Assembly: GCF_000504285.1 (NCBI RefSeq)
Contig: NZ_KI632511.1
Location: 3,779,372-3,843,371 of the forward strand
Direction: 5' to 3'
From: Actinospica robiniae DSM 44927
Lineage (GTDB): Bacteria > Actinomycetota > Actinomycetes > Streptomycetales > Catenulisporaceae
Length of the DNA stretch: 64,000 nt
Under the pieces are notes generated by a model. The model was not told the origin of the DNA. It was given only the letters and a program-made list of their open reading frames with translations, and did not search any database. Positions 25,989-34,481 of the stretch are shown here, piece after piece (position 1 is the stretch's first letter; each line of letters begins with the position of its first letter). The position numbers were made by a program, and so were the translations under genes.

Positions 25989-26923
25989 GTGGCTGCCCGC
26001 AGGCTCGGGACCGGGTCATCGGTACCGTGGAGCGCGCGAGCGCGGCGGCCGAGCAACCGGCGCAGAGCAGGGGACAGCTCCGGCCGGATACCGACCACCG
26101 GGCGCATGGCCGCACAGAACGGATTGGTGTGCCGGATCGGTGCGAAAAGGAAGATGTCCATCGTCCCGACTTGGCCGGCGGCGGTCACCAGGGTCCGGTC
26201 GCCGTGCGCGCGGCGGGCCGAGTTGACCCCGTCGTGCCGACCCAGCAGTTCGCGCATCCGGGCGCGGTGGAAGACCCACGCGCCGGCCGGGGCCAGACGG
26301 GTCGCGGCGATGTCGTAGTGGATGAATCCGGCTGTTCCCGGCCGATCCTGGGCCCGGAAGAAGTCGCCGAGTTCGTCGACCGGGAAATGGTGCAGGACGC
26401 CGGAGGAGATGTAGACGGTCGCGTCCTCCGCCAGCGCGAAGGCGTCGGCGCACGCGAAGCCGCACGGCAGCCCTTCGTCGAGGGCGAGCCTGGACGCCTC
26501 CGCGATCAGGACCGGGTTCTGATCGACCCCGAGCAGTTCGACGTCCGCGCCAAGGACGCGGGTCGTGGCGAGCCAACGGATCACGTACCCGATGCCGCAG
26601 CCGATGTCCACGACCCGAAGCCGCCGGAAGCCGGCCGACCGCGCGGCGTCGAGCATGGGCCTGAGCAGCTCGACGAACCGCTCAGCCATGTGCAGTTCCT
26701 CGGCCAGGCGCTGCAGTTCGGTGTGCACCCGCACAAGCAGGCGATCCACCGACTCCGGCTCCAGAACCCCGCTCGTGGCGGGCATCCGCTCCACGATCCT
26801 CGCCGCCCGGTGGTCTCCGGCAGCACGTAGGCGCCCGGTGACGTCGGCGACGGCGATCGGCTGCCGGGCCCCCGTGCCGGGGTCCCAGGCGGCGATCAGG
26901 TCGGAGATCTCCAGCACGGCCAC
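25985..26923 (-). CDS. Class I SAM-dependent methyltransferase
   Basis: About 312 aa from GTG 26923; another GTG at 26962 would add 13 residues, and neither has a good ribosome site. Motif I is VVDIGCGIGYVIRWLA and motif II VELLGVDQNP, followed by CADAFAL and YISSGVLHHFP, giving a complete SAM fold. Coupled to the membrane-protein gene, which suggests a membrane-associated or lipid-like substrate; this is inference only. Confidence 0.82.
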   Translation of the reverse strand: MAVLEISDLIAAWDPGTGARQPIAVADVTGRLRAAGDHRAARIVERMPATSGVLEPESVDRLLVRVHTELQRLAEELHMAERFVELLRPMLDAARSAGFRRLRVVDIGCGIGYVIRWLATTRVLGADVELLGVDQNPVLIAEASRLALDEGLPCGFACADAFALAEDATVYISSGVLHHFPVDELGDFFRAQDRPGTAGFIHYDIAATRLAPAGAWVFHRARMRELLGRHDGVNSARRAHGDRTLVTAAGQVGTMDIFLFAPIRHTNPFCAAMRPVVGIRPELSPALRRLLGRRARALHGTDDPVPSLRAAT

Positions 26924-27044
26924 GCGCCGAACCGTAGCCGGGGCCAAGGTCCGGGGCAACACCGCCGACGGTCCGGGGCCGGTCGGGCCGTGCGTGTGGT
27001 CAGTGTTCCTATCGGTGGTGGGGGTTGATGTGCCGCCCCGGATC

Positions 27045-28301
27045 TCAGCGATGCTCGGCCATTTCGGGCTCGGACTCCCTCGTGCCTACTGCTCCGGTGC
27101 GCAGGATTCCTGCGGCGACAGCAGCGATCACGAGTAGCAGGGCAGGAAGCAGGAAGGTGTAGTTGAGTGCGGTCAGGCGGGTGAGCCAGCCGATGACCGC
27201 GGGTCCGGCGAGCATGCCGATGTAGCCGAGGCCTGCGACGCGTGAGACGTTGGTGCCGGCGGATGCCGGGTCGCTGTGTCCGGCGGCGCTGAACAGTTGC
27301 GGCACACACCCGGACAGGCCGATCCCGAAGATCGCCCACCCGGCGAGCGCCGTCGCGAGCCCTGGGGCTATGGCCACGATCACAAAGCCGGCCGCGCCGA
27401 GGGCGGCGCCGTAACGCAGCACGGCCGCGGGCCCGATCCGGGCGCAGACGCGGTCGGCGAGCAGGCGGCCGATGGTCATGGCCGCGGCGTAGGTGCCGTA
27501 GGCGAAGGCGGCCGTGCTCGCGCCGGCGCCTAGGACGTTTTTCGCGTCCAGTGCGCTCCAGTCGTTGGCGACTCCTTCGCACAGCATGCACGCGAAGGCG
27601 AGGGCCGCGAGGATCCAGATCCGTTTCGGGGCGCGGCGTTTGGCCGACGCGTCGCGCGGGACTTCGGCTTCGGGGATGGCCGATTCGGGCTCGGGCACGG
27701 GCACGACTGCGGCGGTGGCGGTGGCGGTGGCGGTGATGGTGGGTGAGCCGGGCAGCAGGCTGCGTGCCGGGAGCAGCGCGATCACGACCCCGACCGCCCC
27801 GGCTGTGCCGAGGGTGGTGGCCGAGCTCAGGCCGGCGCTGGTGGCCCTCGCGCCGATGAGCGCGGCGATGACGCCGCCGACGGAGAAGGTGGCGTGGAAC
27901 GTGGACATGATCGGCCGGCCGTACGCCTTCTCCACGTGGACGGCGTGGGCGTTCATGCTCACGTCCAGGCTGCCGTTGCCGAAGCCGAACGCGAGCAGCG
28001 CGCCCGCCAGCTCCCACGGGTTGCGGGCCAGGCCCGGCAGCACGAGCGTCGCCCCGCACAGCACGCCCGCGGCGGGGACGACGATACGGGTGCCCCAGCG
28101 GTCGGCGAGGCGTCCGGCGACCTGCATGCCGAGGAACGCGCCGAGCCCGAGCAGCACCAGCAGGCTGCCGAGGGTGGAGTGGCTGATGCCGACGTGCTTT
28201 TCGACGGTGGGGATCTGTACCAGCCACAGGCCCATGAGCGTGCCGACCAGCACGAAGTAGACGATGGTCGCCGCGCGGGCGGCTTGAAGCGAACGTTCCA
28301 T
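27045..28301 (-). CDS. MFS transporter
   Basis: 418 aa, about 12 membrane segments. Loop 2-3 GRLADRWGTRIVVPAAG and GNGSLDVSMNAHAVHVEK in segment 4-5 are typical of the YbjJ/fucose-permease-like branch. The central cytoplasmic loop has an unusual Thr-Ala repeat and a Pro/Glu-rich stretch (TITATATATAAVVPVPEPE). ATG 28301 follows GGTGGG. Divergent from a DeoR regulator with a palindromic operator between them. Confidence 0.87.
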   Translation of the reverse strand: MERSLQAARAATIVYFVLVGTLMGLWLVQIPTVEKHVGISHSTLGSLLVLLGLGAFLGMQVAGRLADRWGTRIVVPAAGVLCGATLVLPGLARNPWELAGALLAFGFGNGSLDVSMNAHAVHVEKAYGRPIMSTFHATFSVGGVIAALIGARATSAGLSSATTLGTAGAVGVVIALLPARSLLPGSPTITATATATAAVVPVPEPESAIPEAEVPRDASAKRRAPKRIWILAALAFACMLCEGVANDWSALDAKNVLGAGASTAAFAYGTYAAAMTIGRLLADRVCARIGPAAVLRYGAALGAAGFVIVAIAPGLATALAGWAIFGIGLSGCVPQLFSAAGHSDPASAGTNVSRVAGLGYIGMLAGPAVIGWLTRLTALNYTFLLPALLLVIAAVAAGILRTGAVGTRESEPEMAEHR

Positions 28302-28327
28302 GCAACCCACCATAACGAACAGTCTCG

Positions 28328-28367
28328 ATGTTCGAAAGACGATACTTCGAACAACTTGCATGTTCGA
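28328..28367. promoter_or_regulatory. DeoR-type operator in the MFS/DeoR divergent region
   Basis: GTTCGAA at 28330-28336 and TTCGAAC at 28346-28352 form a perfect 7-bp inverted repeat with a 9-base spacer. The octamer ATGTTCGA at 28328 recurs at 28360, exactly 32 bases on (about three helical turns). This arrangement suits an oligomeric DeoR repressor. Confidence 0.6.
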
Positions 28368-28391
28368 TTGCTGGTGGTGTTCAATCGCGGT

Positions 28392-29156
28392 ATGAGCAGC
28401 AACGCCGAGCGTCACCGGCAGATCGCCCGGGCCGTCAAGCAGGCGGGCAGCGCCACCGTGCCGGAACTGGCCGAGCTCACCGGCGCATCGGAGATGACCA
28501 TCCGCCGCGACCTCGACACCCTCGCCGCCCAAGGCGCCCTCGAACGCGTGCGCGGCGGCGCACGCACGCTGCTGCTGCGCGGCGAGGAACCGCCCTTCGC
28601 GCTGCGCACCCACGAAGCACTCGACGCCAAGCGCGCCATCGCCGCCGAGGTCGCCACGCTCATCGCCGACGGCGAGACCGTCCTGCTTGACAGCGGCACC
28701 ACCTGCTTGGAGATCGCTCGCCTTCTGCGGGGACGGCCCGTCACCGTCATGCCGCTCTCACTCCAAGCCATCCACACCCTCAGCGAGACCCCGAGCCCGA
28801 CCAGGCTTCTGGTACCCGGGGGCGCACCCCGGACCGCTGAAGGCGCGTTGACCGGACCACTCACTCTCGCCTCCCTCGCCGCCCTGCGCTTCGACACCGC
28901 GATCCTCGGCTGCTGCGGCCTGAGCGCCGCCGAAGGCTTGACCGCCTACGACCTCGACGACGCCGCCGTGAAGAAAGCCGCCATCGCCTCAAGCCGGCGC
29001 ATCATCGCCGCCGCCGACGGCAGCAAACTCGCCCGCACCGCATGGGCTCACGTCGCCGCCTCCACCCTGATCCACACCCTCGTCACCGACCACGCCGCGC
29101 CCGCGGACGAGGTAGCAGCCCTCGAAGGCGCCGGCACCATCGTCAAAACCGTCTGA
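28392..29156 (+). CDS. DeoR/GlpR family regulator
   Basis: 254 aa. Winged helix-turn-helix: TVPELAELTGASEMTIRRDL then EGALERVRGGA-type wing (QGALERVRGGAR). The C-terminal DeoR sensor domain has the phosphosugar-binding signatures LLDSGTTCLEIA and AADGSKLARTAWAHV. Members respond to phosphorylated sugars. Divergent from the MFS gene, which suggests control of sugar or sugar-derivative transport. Confidence 0.9.
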   Translation: MSSNAERHRQIARAVKQAGSATVPELAELTGASEMTIRRDLDTLAAQGALERVRGGARTLLLRGEEPPFALRTHEALDAKRAIAAEVATLIADGETVLLDSGTTCLEIARLLRGRPVTVMPLSLQAIHTLSETPSPTRLLVPGGAPRTAEGALTGPLTLASLAALRFDTAILGCCGLSAAEGLTAYDLDDAAVKKAAIASSRRIIAAADGSKLARTAWAHVAASTLIHTLVTDHAAPADEVAALEGAGTIVKTV

Positions 29157-29201
29157 CATACAGCCGAACCTCGACGACGGACAAGTGCGGCACCGTGGGT
29201 A

Positions 29202-29519
29202 TCAGTCTCCGGCGTCGACAACGCGTGGCGATTTAGCCCGCTGGGCCGCATACCGGGCCGCCCTGCGAAGCGCGCGGTCCGATGGAGCCGACTCTCGGGC
29301 GAGGCTCGGCAGCACCGGCCGTCCGCGACAGAACTCGCAGACATCATCGAGGGCTCCGTTCACGCCCTCAAACCACTCGTCGCACCACGCACACAATGTG
29401 GCGTCGAAGCGCTCCGAGTAGTCCTTGTCTCTTCCGCATCGATGGCATGCGCCGAGGCGCCGCCGTTCGGGCCTCAGTGCCCCTGGCCGCCTACGCGGCA
29501 TCCGCCCTTCGGTTCGCAA
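29202..29519 (-). CDS. Small zinc-ribbon-like protein
   Basis: 105 aa. Three CxxC pairs (CHRC, CAWC, CEFC) frame a central segment DKDYSERFDATLCAWCDEWF, consistent with zinc binding. The N-terminus is Arg/Pro-rich and the C-terminus is basic. Could bind nucleic acid or protein; no named family recognised. An in-frame ATG at 29501 is an alternative start. Confidence 0.6.
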   Translation of the reverse strand: MRTEGRMPRRRPGALRPERRRLGACHRCGRDKDYSERFDATLCAWCDEWFEGVNGALDDVCEFCRGRPVLPSLARESAPSDRALRRAARYAAQRAKSPRVVDAGD

Positions 29520-29705
29520 TCATGACGCACAGTCTGGCCTGCCTCGGCGCGGCAATCAATGTGGGCTTCACCCCGCTGCGGCCCACGTCGCGCTTGCAGC
29601 ACGACACACCAGCCACAGCGCCTCCACCTGGGCACAGACTCGCCCGAATTGGGGGGTACTGGCGGTTACTCCCAGAGAGACACGACAACGGCGTACTGTC
29701 GAACT

Positions 29706-30590
29706 ATGGGCGTAAACAGGCGAGATGCCATCCGCGGTTTTCTGACCACGCGGCGCGCCAGGGTCAGCCCTGAACAAGTCGGCCTGCCCGGCCACGGCGA
29801 TCGGCGCGTGCCCGGCCTCCGCCGGGAAGAGGTCGCCATGCTCGCCGACGTGAGTGTCGATTACTACATCCGTCTCGAGAGAGGCAATGCCCGCGGAGTC
29901 TCCGACAACGTGCTCAATGCCCTGTCCGACGGATTGCGGCTCAGCACGGCGGAGCGCGACTACCTATTCGACCTGGTGCGTTCTCCCGACGACATCACGG
30001 ACGCCAAAGACACTCAGCCGCTTGAGGAGGTGAGCCACGGCATTCGGCGCGTGCTCGAGACGATCGGCGCGGCCCCGGCATACGTGCGCAACGCACGCCT
30101 CGACCTACTCGCCGCCAACCGGCTCGGCCAGGCGCTCTTCGAGCCCGTGTTCAAGAATCCCGCGCGGCCCGCCAACCTCGCCCGTTTCACCTTCCTCGAC
30201 CCGGCCGCCCGGCAGTTCTTCCGAAACTGGGAGTCCATCGCCTCCGATTACGTCGCCCTGCTGCGAGCCGAGGCCGGGCGCAGCCCTGCGGACCACGTGC
30301 TGTCCGAGCTCATCGGCGAACTGTCCGCGGACAGTCAGGCGTTCCGAAGCCGGTGGCCGGCCCACAACGTCCAGGCCTCGTGCTCGGGCGCGAAGGAGGT
30401 GCACCACCCGCTCGTCGGCGACCTCAGCTTGACCTTCGAAGCGCTCGACGTGGCCGACCAGCCGGGACTCAGGCTCAACGTGTACACGGCCGAACCGGGA
30501 TCGCCCGCGCAGAACGCTCTAGACCTGCTCGCTAGTCGGCTGGCGAGTCAGGACCCGGTGAACGCACGTCGAGCCGACACCGCACCGTGA
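29706..30590 (+). CDS. XRE-family helix-turn-helix regulator (MmyB-like)
   Basis: 294 aa. The N-terminus RDAIRGFLTTRRARVSPEQV and GLRREEVAMLADVSVDYYIR with LERGNARG is the hallmark of the MmyB-like group; a ligand-binding MLTR domain follows (APAYVRNARLDLLAANRLGQ, ARFTFLDPAARQFFRNWE). Such proteins usually control a neighbouring SDR or similar enzyme; here the next gene is an ECF sigma factor. Confidence 0.87.
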   Translation: MGVNRRDAIRGFLTTRRARVSPEQVGLPGHGDRRVPGLRREEVAMLADVSVDYYIRLERGNARGVSDNVLNALSDGLRLSTAERDYLFDLVRSPDDITDAKDTQPLEEVSHGIRRVLETIGAAPAYVRNARLDLLAANRLGQALFEPVFKNPARPANLARFTFLDPAARQFFRNWESIASDYVALLRAEAGRSPADHVLSELIGELSADSQAFRSRWPAHNVQASCSGAKEVHHPLVGDLSLTFEALDVADQPGLRLNVYTAEPGSPAQNALDLLASRLASQDPVNARRADTAP

Positions 30591-30662
30591 CCGCACTAAC
30601 CGCACGATCCGCACAACATCGAGGGCCCACACCTCGATGCGAGGATTGCCGCTCTACATCGA

Positions 30663-31613
30663 ATGTCGAACTCTCTCATGGACGCCGTACCGCCGGATCT
30701 GGAACTCGTGCGCGCCGCCCAGGCCGGCGATGTCACATCCCTCGGACTCTTGCTAGCCAAGCACCGCAGCAGCATGTACGCCGTCGCAGTGGCGGCACTG
30801 GGTTCGCCGAATGACGCCGAGGATGCCGTGCAGGACGCCGCGATCGTCGCCCTCGGCAATATCAGGAGCCTCAGAGACCCGGCAGCTGTCGGCCCGTGGC
30901 TGCGCATGGTGGTGCGCAACATCTGTCGAGCCGCGCTGCGAAAGCCCTCCGCGATCCCTGCCGCCGAATTGCCCGAGCCCCTCATGGGCAACGGACCGCG
31001 CAGTGCGCCCGACCCGGCCGAAGTGCTCGGAAATCACGCCCTCGGTGACTGGGTCCGGACCGCACTCGAGGACTTGTCTCCGGGGTTGAGGCTGGTGGCA
31101 CTGCTGCGCTACTTCACGGATGTCACCTCGTATGAGGAGATCGCGGAGCTGTGCGCCATACCGGTCGGCACGGTGCGCAGCAGACTCAACCAGGCCCGCC
31201 GGAAGCTGGCCGAGGCACTGCTGAAGACGGCTGACCGGCCCCATTGCGACGCGAGGGCGCTGACGGCAGTGCACCGCAGGCTCGCCGAGGAGACGGTGGC
31301 GTCAGTCCACCGGGGCGGCCGCGCCGAAGCCCTCTCGACCTTGTGGTCACCGACCGCGCAGGTCACCTGGCCCACCGGCCAGAGCACGGATATCAAGCAT
31401 CTGAGTGACTCGCTCGCCCGCGATGCCTCTTACGGCGTACGCCACCAGATCTTGAACGTCGTGGCCAGCCGCGAAGTGGTCATCTGGGAAGCGGCGTTGC
31501 ACAGCCCGGCTGCCTTCCCCTTCCCCTTCCCGTCCGGACTGGTCTGGGTCCACCATCTCGATCGCGGCCGGATCAACCGGGTGCGCCTCTACCACCCGCG
31601 GTCCCCGCGTTGA
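30663..31613 (+). CDS. ECF sigma factor with C-terminal SnoaL-like domain
   Basis: 316 aa. Sigma-70 region 2 (YAVAVAALGSPNDAEDAVQD) and region 4 (LRYFTDVTSYEEIAELCAIP with GTVRSRLNQARRKLAEAL) are both present. The last ~110 residues (VHRGGRAEALSTLWSPTAQV) resemble the NTF2/SnoaL extension of some ECF groups, where it controls activity in place of a classical anti-sigma factor. No anti-sigma gene is adjacent. Confidence 0.82.
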   Translation: MSNSLMDAVPPDLELVRAAQAGDVTSLGLLLAKHRSSMYAVAVAALGSPNDAEDAVQDAAIVALGNIRSLRDPAAVGPWLRMVVRNICRAALRKPSAIPAAELPEPLMGNGPRSAPDPAEVLGNHALGDWVRTALEDLSPGLRLVALLRYFTDVTSYEEIAELCAIPVGTVRSRLNQARRKLAEALLKTADRPHCDARALTAVHRRLAEETVASVHRGGRAEALSTLWSPTAQVTWPTGQSTDIKHLSDSLARDASYGVRHQILNVVASREVVIWEAALHSPAAFPFPFPSGLVWVHHLDRGRINRVRLYHPRSPR

Positions 31614-31948
31614 GATCCGGCGGGGCGGACGGCGAAGGGATGGGCGGCACGCGAGAGCGCGCCGGAGACCACGGGACAATCAGTGCCATGAAGATACTCA
31701 TGCCGCTGCCCGACCGAGACTTCGACGTCACCGAGGTGGCGGTGCCCTGGCACCTGGCCCGCGCAGCAGGGCACGAGGTCGTCTTCGCCACCGAGACCGG
31801 AACCGCCGGCCCGGTACCCACCGCCGATCCCCGCTTGATCGACGGCGTCATCTTCGGCCGCCTCGGCGCCTCGCTGGAGCCGATCGCCTGGTATCGAGAC
31901 CTGACGGAGGATCGGCACTTCCAGACGCCCGAGCGGTGGTCCGACATA

Positions 31949-32445
31949 GGGCGCGTTTAAGAAGTGGCGTAGTGTTCGTGGGGCGTGGTGGACTTCGTGG
32001 TGTGGCCGGCCGCTTCGCGTCGCCCGGTTCTTCTGTCCACCCGCCCACCCGTTGCATTGGCGGGGCGGGCTGCGGTTTCAAGACGAAAACCGCCGCTGGC
32101 AGGCCCTTCCCTCGGAGAGATTGCCGAGGTCTGTGGGGTGCTGGCGTTGGCGGGGCGGGCTGAGGTTCGGGGTGGTCGGGTGCCGGGGGCGTGCTCTCTC
32201 CTCGGCCGGGCACCAGAGGCAATCAGGAACCTGCCGGGAGGTCAAGCGGCGGAGGTCTCCGTTGATGCTCGATCTTGCATCGCGCCGCTTGACCTCCCGG
32301 CAGAACCCTGATCGGGCTTCGCCTGCCCGACCGAGGAGAGAGCCCACCCCCTGAGGGGATCGGTGCGAGCTGCGCTCGGGCGGAGTCCCGGCCCGCGGCC
32401 CGGCCGCGCTCGATCCGGAAGAATCCTGCATCGCCGTTCTGGGCC
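31949..32445 (+). repeat. Left arm of the inverted-repeat element
   Basis: Contains two internal copies of a GCGTTGGCGGGGCGGGCTG-type box, GGGTGCCGGGGGCGTGCTCT, the nested 20-bp hairpin and a distal GAAGAATCCTGCATC box. All recur in the same order, inverted, in the right arm. Confidence 0.8.
32231..32303. repeat. Nested perfect 20-bp hairpin, left arm
   Basis: CTGCCGGGAGGTCAAGCGGC at 32231-32250 and its exact complement at 32284-32303, with a 33-base loop. It could fold as a very stable cruciform or RNA hairpin. Confidence 0.85.
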
Positions 32446-32734
32446 GCTGTCTTCTTCTCTACTCCTTCAACGCCGGGGAGAGCGCCCGAGTGCCCGGAAA
32501 TCTCCATGATTTTGCTTTTCCAGTGAAAGGCCGGGTTCACGGTTTTTGTCGGTGGTGGCATCTAGCATGGAAGAGTACGAGGGTCGGGGCTTGTGACGGG
32601 AGGGTGGTGGACGAGATGGCCCGGCGGATGACGTCAGGGGTGTGGCCGAAAGCGGTGCAGGATTTCCCCTCGGCGTGCGACCGGGCCACGCGATCCCGTG
32701 TAGTGAGTGAGCACCGGGTGGATCGGACCAGGGC

Positions 32735-32916
32735 GATGCAGAATCCTTCCGCACCGAACGCGGCTGGCGCTGCGGGAATCTGCAGCGAGGTCTGGGATCG
32801 AGGTGGAGCCCAGGGCGATGTGAGATTTCACATCACGCGCGACCAAGGCACCGACCCTTCGCGCCGATCGGGAACCGGGACGGTCGGATCACAGTGATGC
32901 AGAATCCTTCCGCATC
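32735..32916. repeat. Core copies of the GATGCAGAATCCTTCCGCA box
   Basis: The box GATGCAGAATCCTTCCGCA occurs at about 32735 and 32896 and, inverted with small changes, at about 32420 in the left arm. A separate short palindrome, GATGTGA-gatt-TCACATC, lies near 32816-32834. The core has no other recognised feature. Confidence 0.6.
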
Positions 32917-33399
32917 AAGCGCGACCGGGCCACGCGCCGAGACTCGGCCCGAGCGCAGCTCAGACCCCTCCCCAGGGGGTGGGCTCTCTCCTCGGTCGGG
33001 CAGGCGAAGCCCGATCAGGGTTCTGCCGGGAGGTCAAGCGGCGCCATGCAAGATCCAGCATCAACGGAGGCCGTCCGCCGCTTGACCTCCCGACAGGTTC
33101 CTGATTGCCTCCGGGGACCGACCGAGGAGAGAGCACGCCCCCGGCACCCGACCACCCCGAACCCCAGCCCGCCCCACCAACGACAGCAACCACACGACCC
33201 CGGCACTCTCTCCGAGAGAAGGGCCCCCGCCGGAGGCGAGATCTTGAAACCCCAGCCCGCCCCGCCAACGCAACGGGCGGGCAGGGTGGGCAAGCGAAAC
33301 CGTGGGCGGAGCGAAGCGGCCGCCCACACCCGGACAAGTACCCCGACCCGACCGGCCACCACCTCCCACCAACACTCAGCCGATCATCAAATCGCTCCA
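32890..33399 (-). repeat. Right arm of the inverted-repeat element
   Basis: Inverted counterpart of 31949-32445. Divergence by substitutions and small indels (for example extra bases near 33340-33365) shows the arms are not a recent duplication. Confidence 0.8.
33023..33096. repeat. Nested 20-bp hairpin, right arm
   Basis: CTGCCGGGAGGTCAAGCGGC at 33023-33042 pairs with 33077-33096 with a single mismatch (CCGACAG in place of CCGGCAG). Loop 34 bases. The stem is far better conserved than the loop when compared with the left copy. Confidence 0.85.
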
Positions 33400-33761
33400 G
33401 ATCCGCTGAGGTTCGACGGCCTCGTGTTGCCCGGCGGGCACGCGCCGGGCATGCGGCAGTACCTCGGCTCGCCGGAACTGCGCGAGAAAGTCGCAGAGTT
33501 CTGGAGTACCGGCCGGCCGGTCGGTGCCATCTGCCACGGCGTGCTCACGATGACGGCGCGTGGCACCGCAACCGACGACTCCCCCGCTTTCGTGGTCGTA
33601 GACGGCTCTTATGTCTCCGCCCGCTGGCCCGGCGACGCTTACCTGTTCGCGAACAGATTCCTCGCCCGCCTCGCCTCGGGCACGGAGAGCTGAGGCGACT
33701 GACCCCGGCCAGTGACGTCAGAGCTCGGTCAGTACTTTGAGGCTTCTTCGCGCGGCCATGT

Positions 33762-34259
33762 TCAGCCGTCAGCCTGCGCCGACCGCTGCATCTCGCGCCA
33801 GGATGCCTCCTGCTCGCCCAGGCCGACGGTCTGGAATCGGGCACTGAGGTCGGCGAGCTGCTCGGGCGTCGCGTTCAGGCCCAGTCGGCCCAGCTCGAGG
33901 AAGAACTCTTCATTGCCGGCGGGCGAGCTGACGAAGAGCACGCGCCCGCCGGTCGGGGTGGTGAACGTGTGCTGGCTTCCACGGGGGACGACGACGACCG
34001 TGCCGGGCCCGCCGGAGAATTCGGCGTCGCCGACGCGGAAGTCGTAGTGCCCTTCGATGATGTAGAGGATCTTCATGAAGCCGTTGTGAGCGTGCGGAGG
34101 ATTGTCCTTGATGACGTCGTGCGTGAACACGAACGCCCCGAGGGCGTTGTCCACGTCGGTGCCACGGACGACCACTTCCAGCCAGTGCGGACCTCCCGTC
34201 TCGACGCGGGTGCCCTCCCCCGGGGCGATTGCCCAACCGTCTGTGCCCCAGCTACTCAT
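33762..34259 (-). CDS. Cupin-domain protein
   Basis: 165 aa. Cupin motif 1 PPHAHNGFMKILYIIEGHYD and motif 2 GPGTVVVVPRGSQHTFTTPT are both present, so a metal site is likely. The C-terminal helix (LELGRLGLNATPEQLADLSA) is usual in single-domain actinobacterial cupins. The reaction is unknown. Convergent with the DJ-1 relic. Confidence 0.83.
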   Translation of the reverse strand: MSSWGTDGWAIAPGEGTRVETGGPHWLEVVVRGTDVDNALGAFVFTHDVIKDNPPHAHNGFMKILYIIEGHYDFRVGDAEFSGGPGTVVVVPRGSQHTFTTPTGGRVLFVSSPAGNEEFFLELGRLGLNATPEQLADLSARFQTVGLGEQEASWREMQRSAQADG

Positions 34260-34481
34260 ATGAACCCCAAATCGTCGGTGCGAAGCCGTGCTTCTTCAGG
34301 CTTCTTCGGCTTCTTCTCGTGCGGTGGTCGCACTGCCATCCACACGATGCGGCGCGGGACGCGAAAGTTCGATCGCGCGACGATCCTCTCCGCGAACCAC
34401 GTCAGGACGGCACCGACCAGGCCGGTGAGAAAATCCGACACCGGCTTCGAACTTCGTGGAATCCCGCCGCATCATGCAGTC

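Larger units (their letters stand above)
31949..33399. mobile_element. 1.45-kb non-coding long-inverted-repeat element
   Basis: Lies exactly between the two halves of the DJ-1/PfpI gene. The left ~495 bp and the right ~510 bp are imperfect inverted copies of each other around a ~445-bp core. The ends have poorly matched but alignable termini (GGGCGCGTTTAAGAAG against GGAGCGATTTGATGAT), followed by AGTGTT-GTGGG in both. No transposase or other convincing protein is encoded; all open frames are shadows of the repeats. It behaves like a MITE-type or composite non-autonomous element. No target-site duplication was recognised. Confidence 0.75.
31688..33693 (+). pseudogene. DJ-1/PfpI family gene split by an inverted-repeat element and internally deleted
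   Basis: The 5' part (31688-31948) reads MKILMPLPDRDFDVTEVAVP through TPERWSDI. The 3' part (33400-33693) resumes with DPLRFDGLVLPGGHAPGMRQ and contains the nucleophile region GAICHGVL. A ~1.45-kb element separates the two. In addition, GVLTMT runs straight into ARGTATDD, where intact relatives have roughly 65 more residues, so an internal in-frame deletion is also present. The C-terminal YVSARWPGDAYLFA is conserved. The first half ends at a stop at 31960 inside the element. The gene is doubly inactivated. Confidence 0.85.

Noticed and set aside
27705-27745. GGCGGTGGCGGTGGCGGTGATGG simple repeat considered as a regulatory repeat.
   Set aside because: It encodes the Thr-Ala linker in the cytoplasmic loop of the MFS protein and stays in frame.
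32231-33096. Repeated hairpins considered as a CRISPR array or integron attC sites.
   Set aside because: Only two units, inverted rather than tandem, with no spacers, cas genes or integrase; arms are far longer than attC sites.
31936-33375. Many open frames inside the inverted-repeat element on both strands.
   Set aside because: They are mirror translations of the same repeats, change between the arms, and resemble no protein.
33046-33411. In-frame upstream extension of the second DJ-1 half into the element.
   Set aside because: Homology begins only at DPLRFDG near 33400; the upstream codons translate the right arm.
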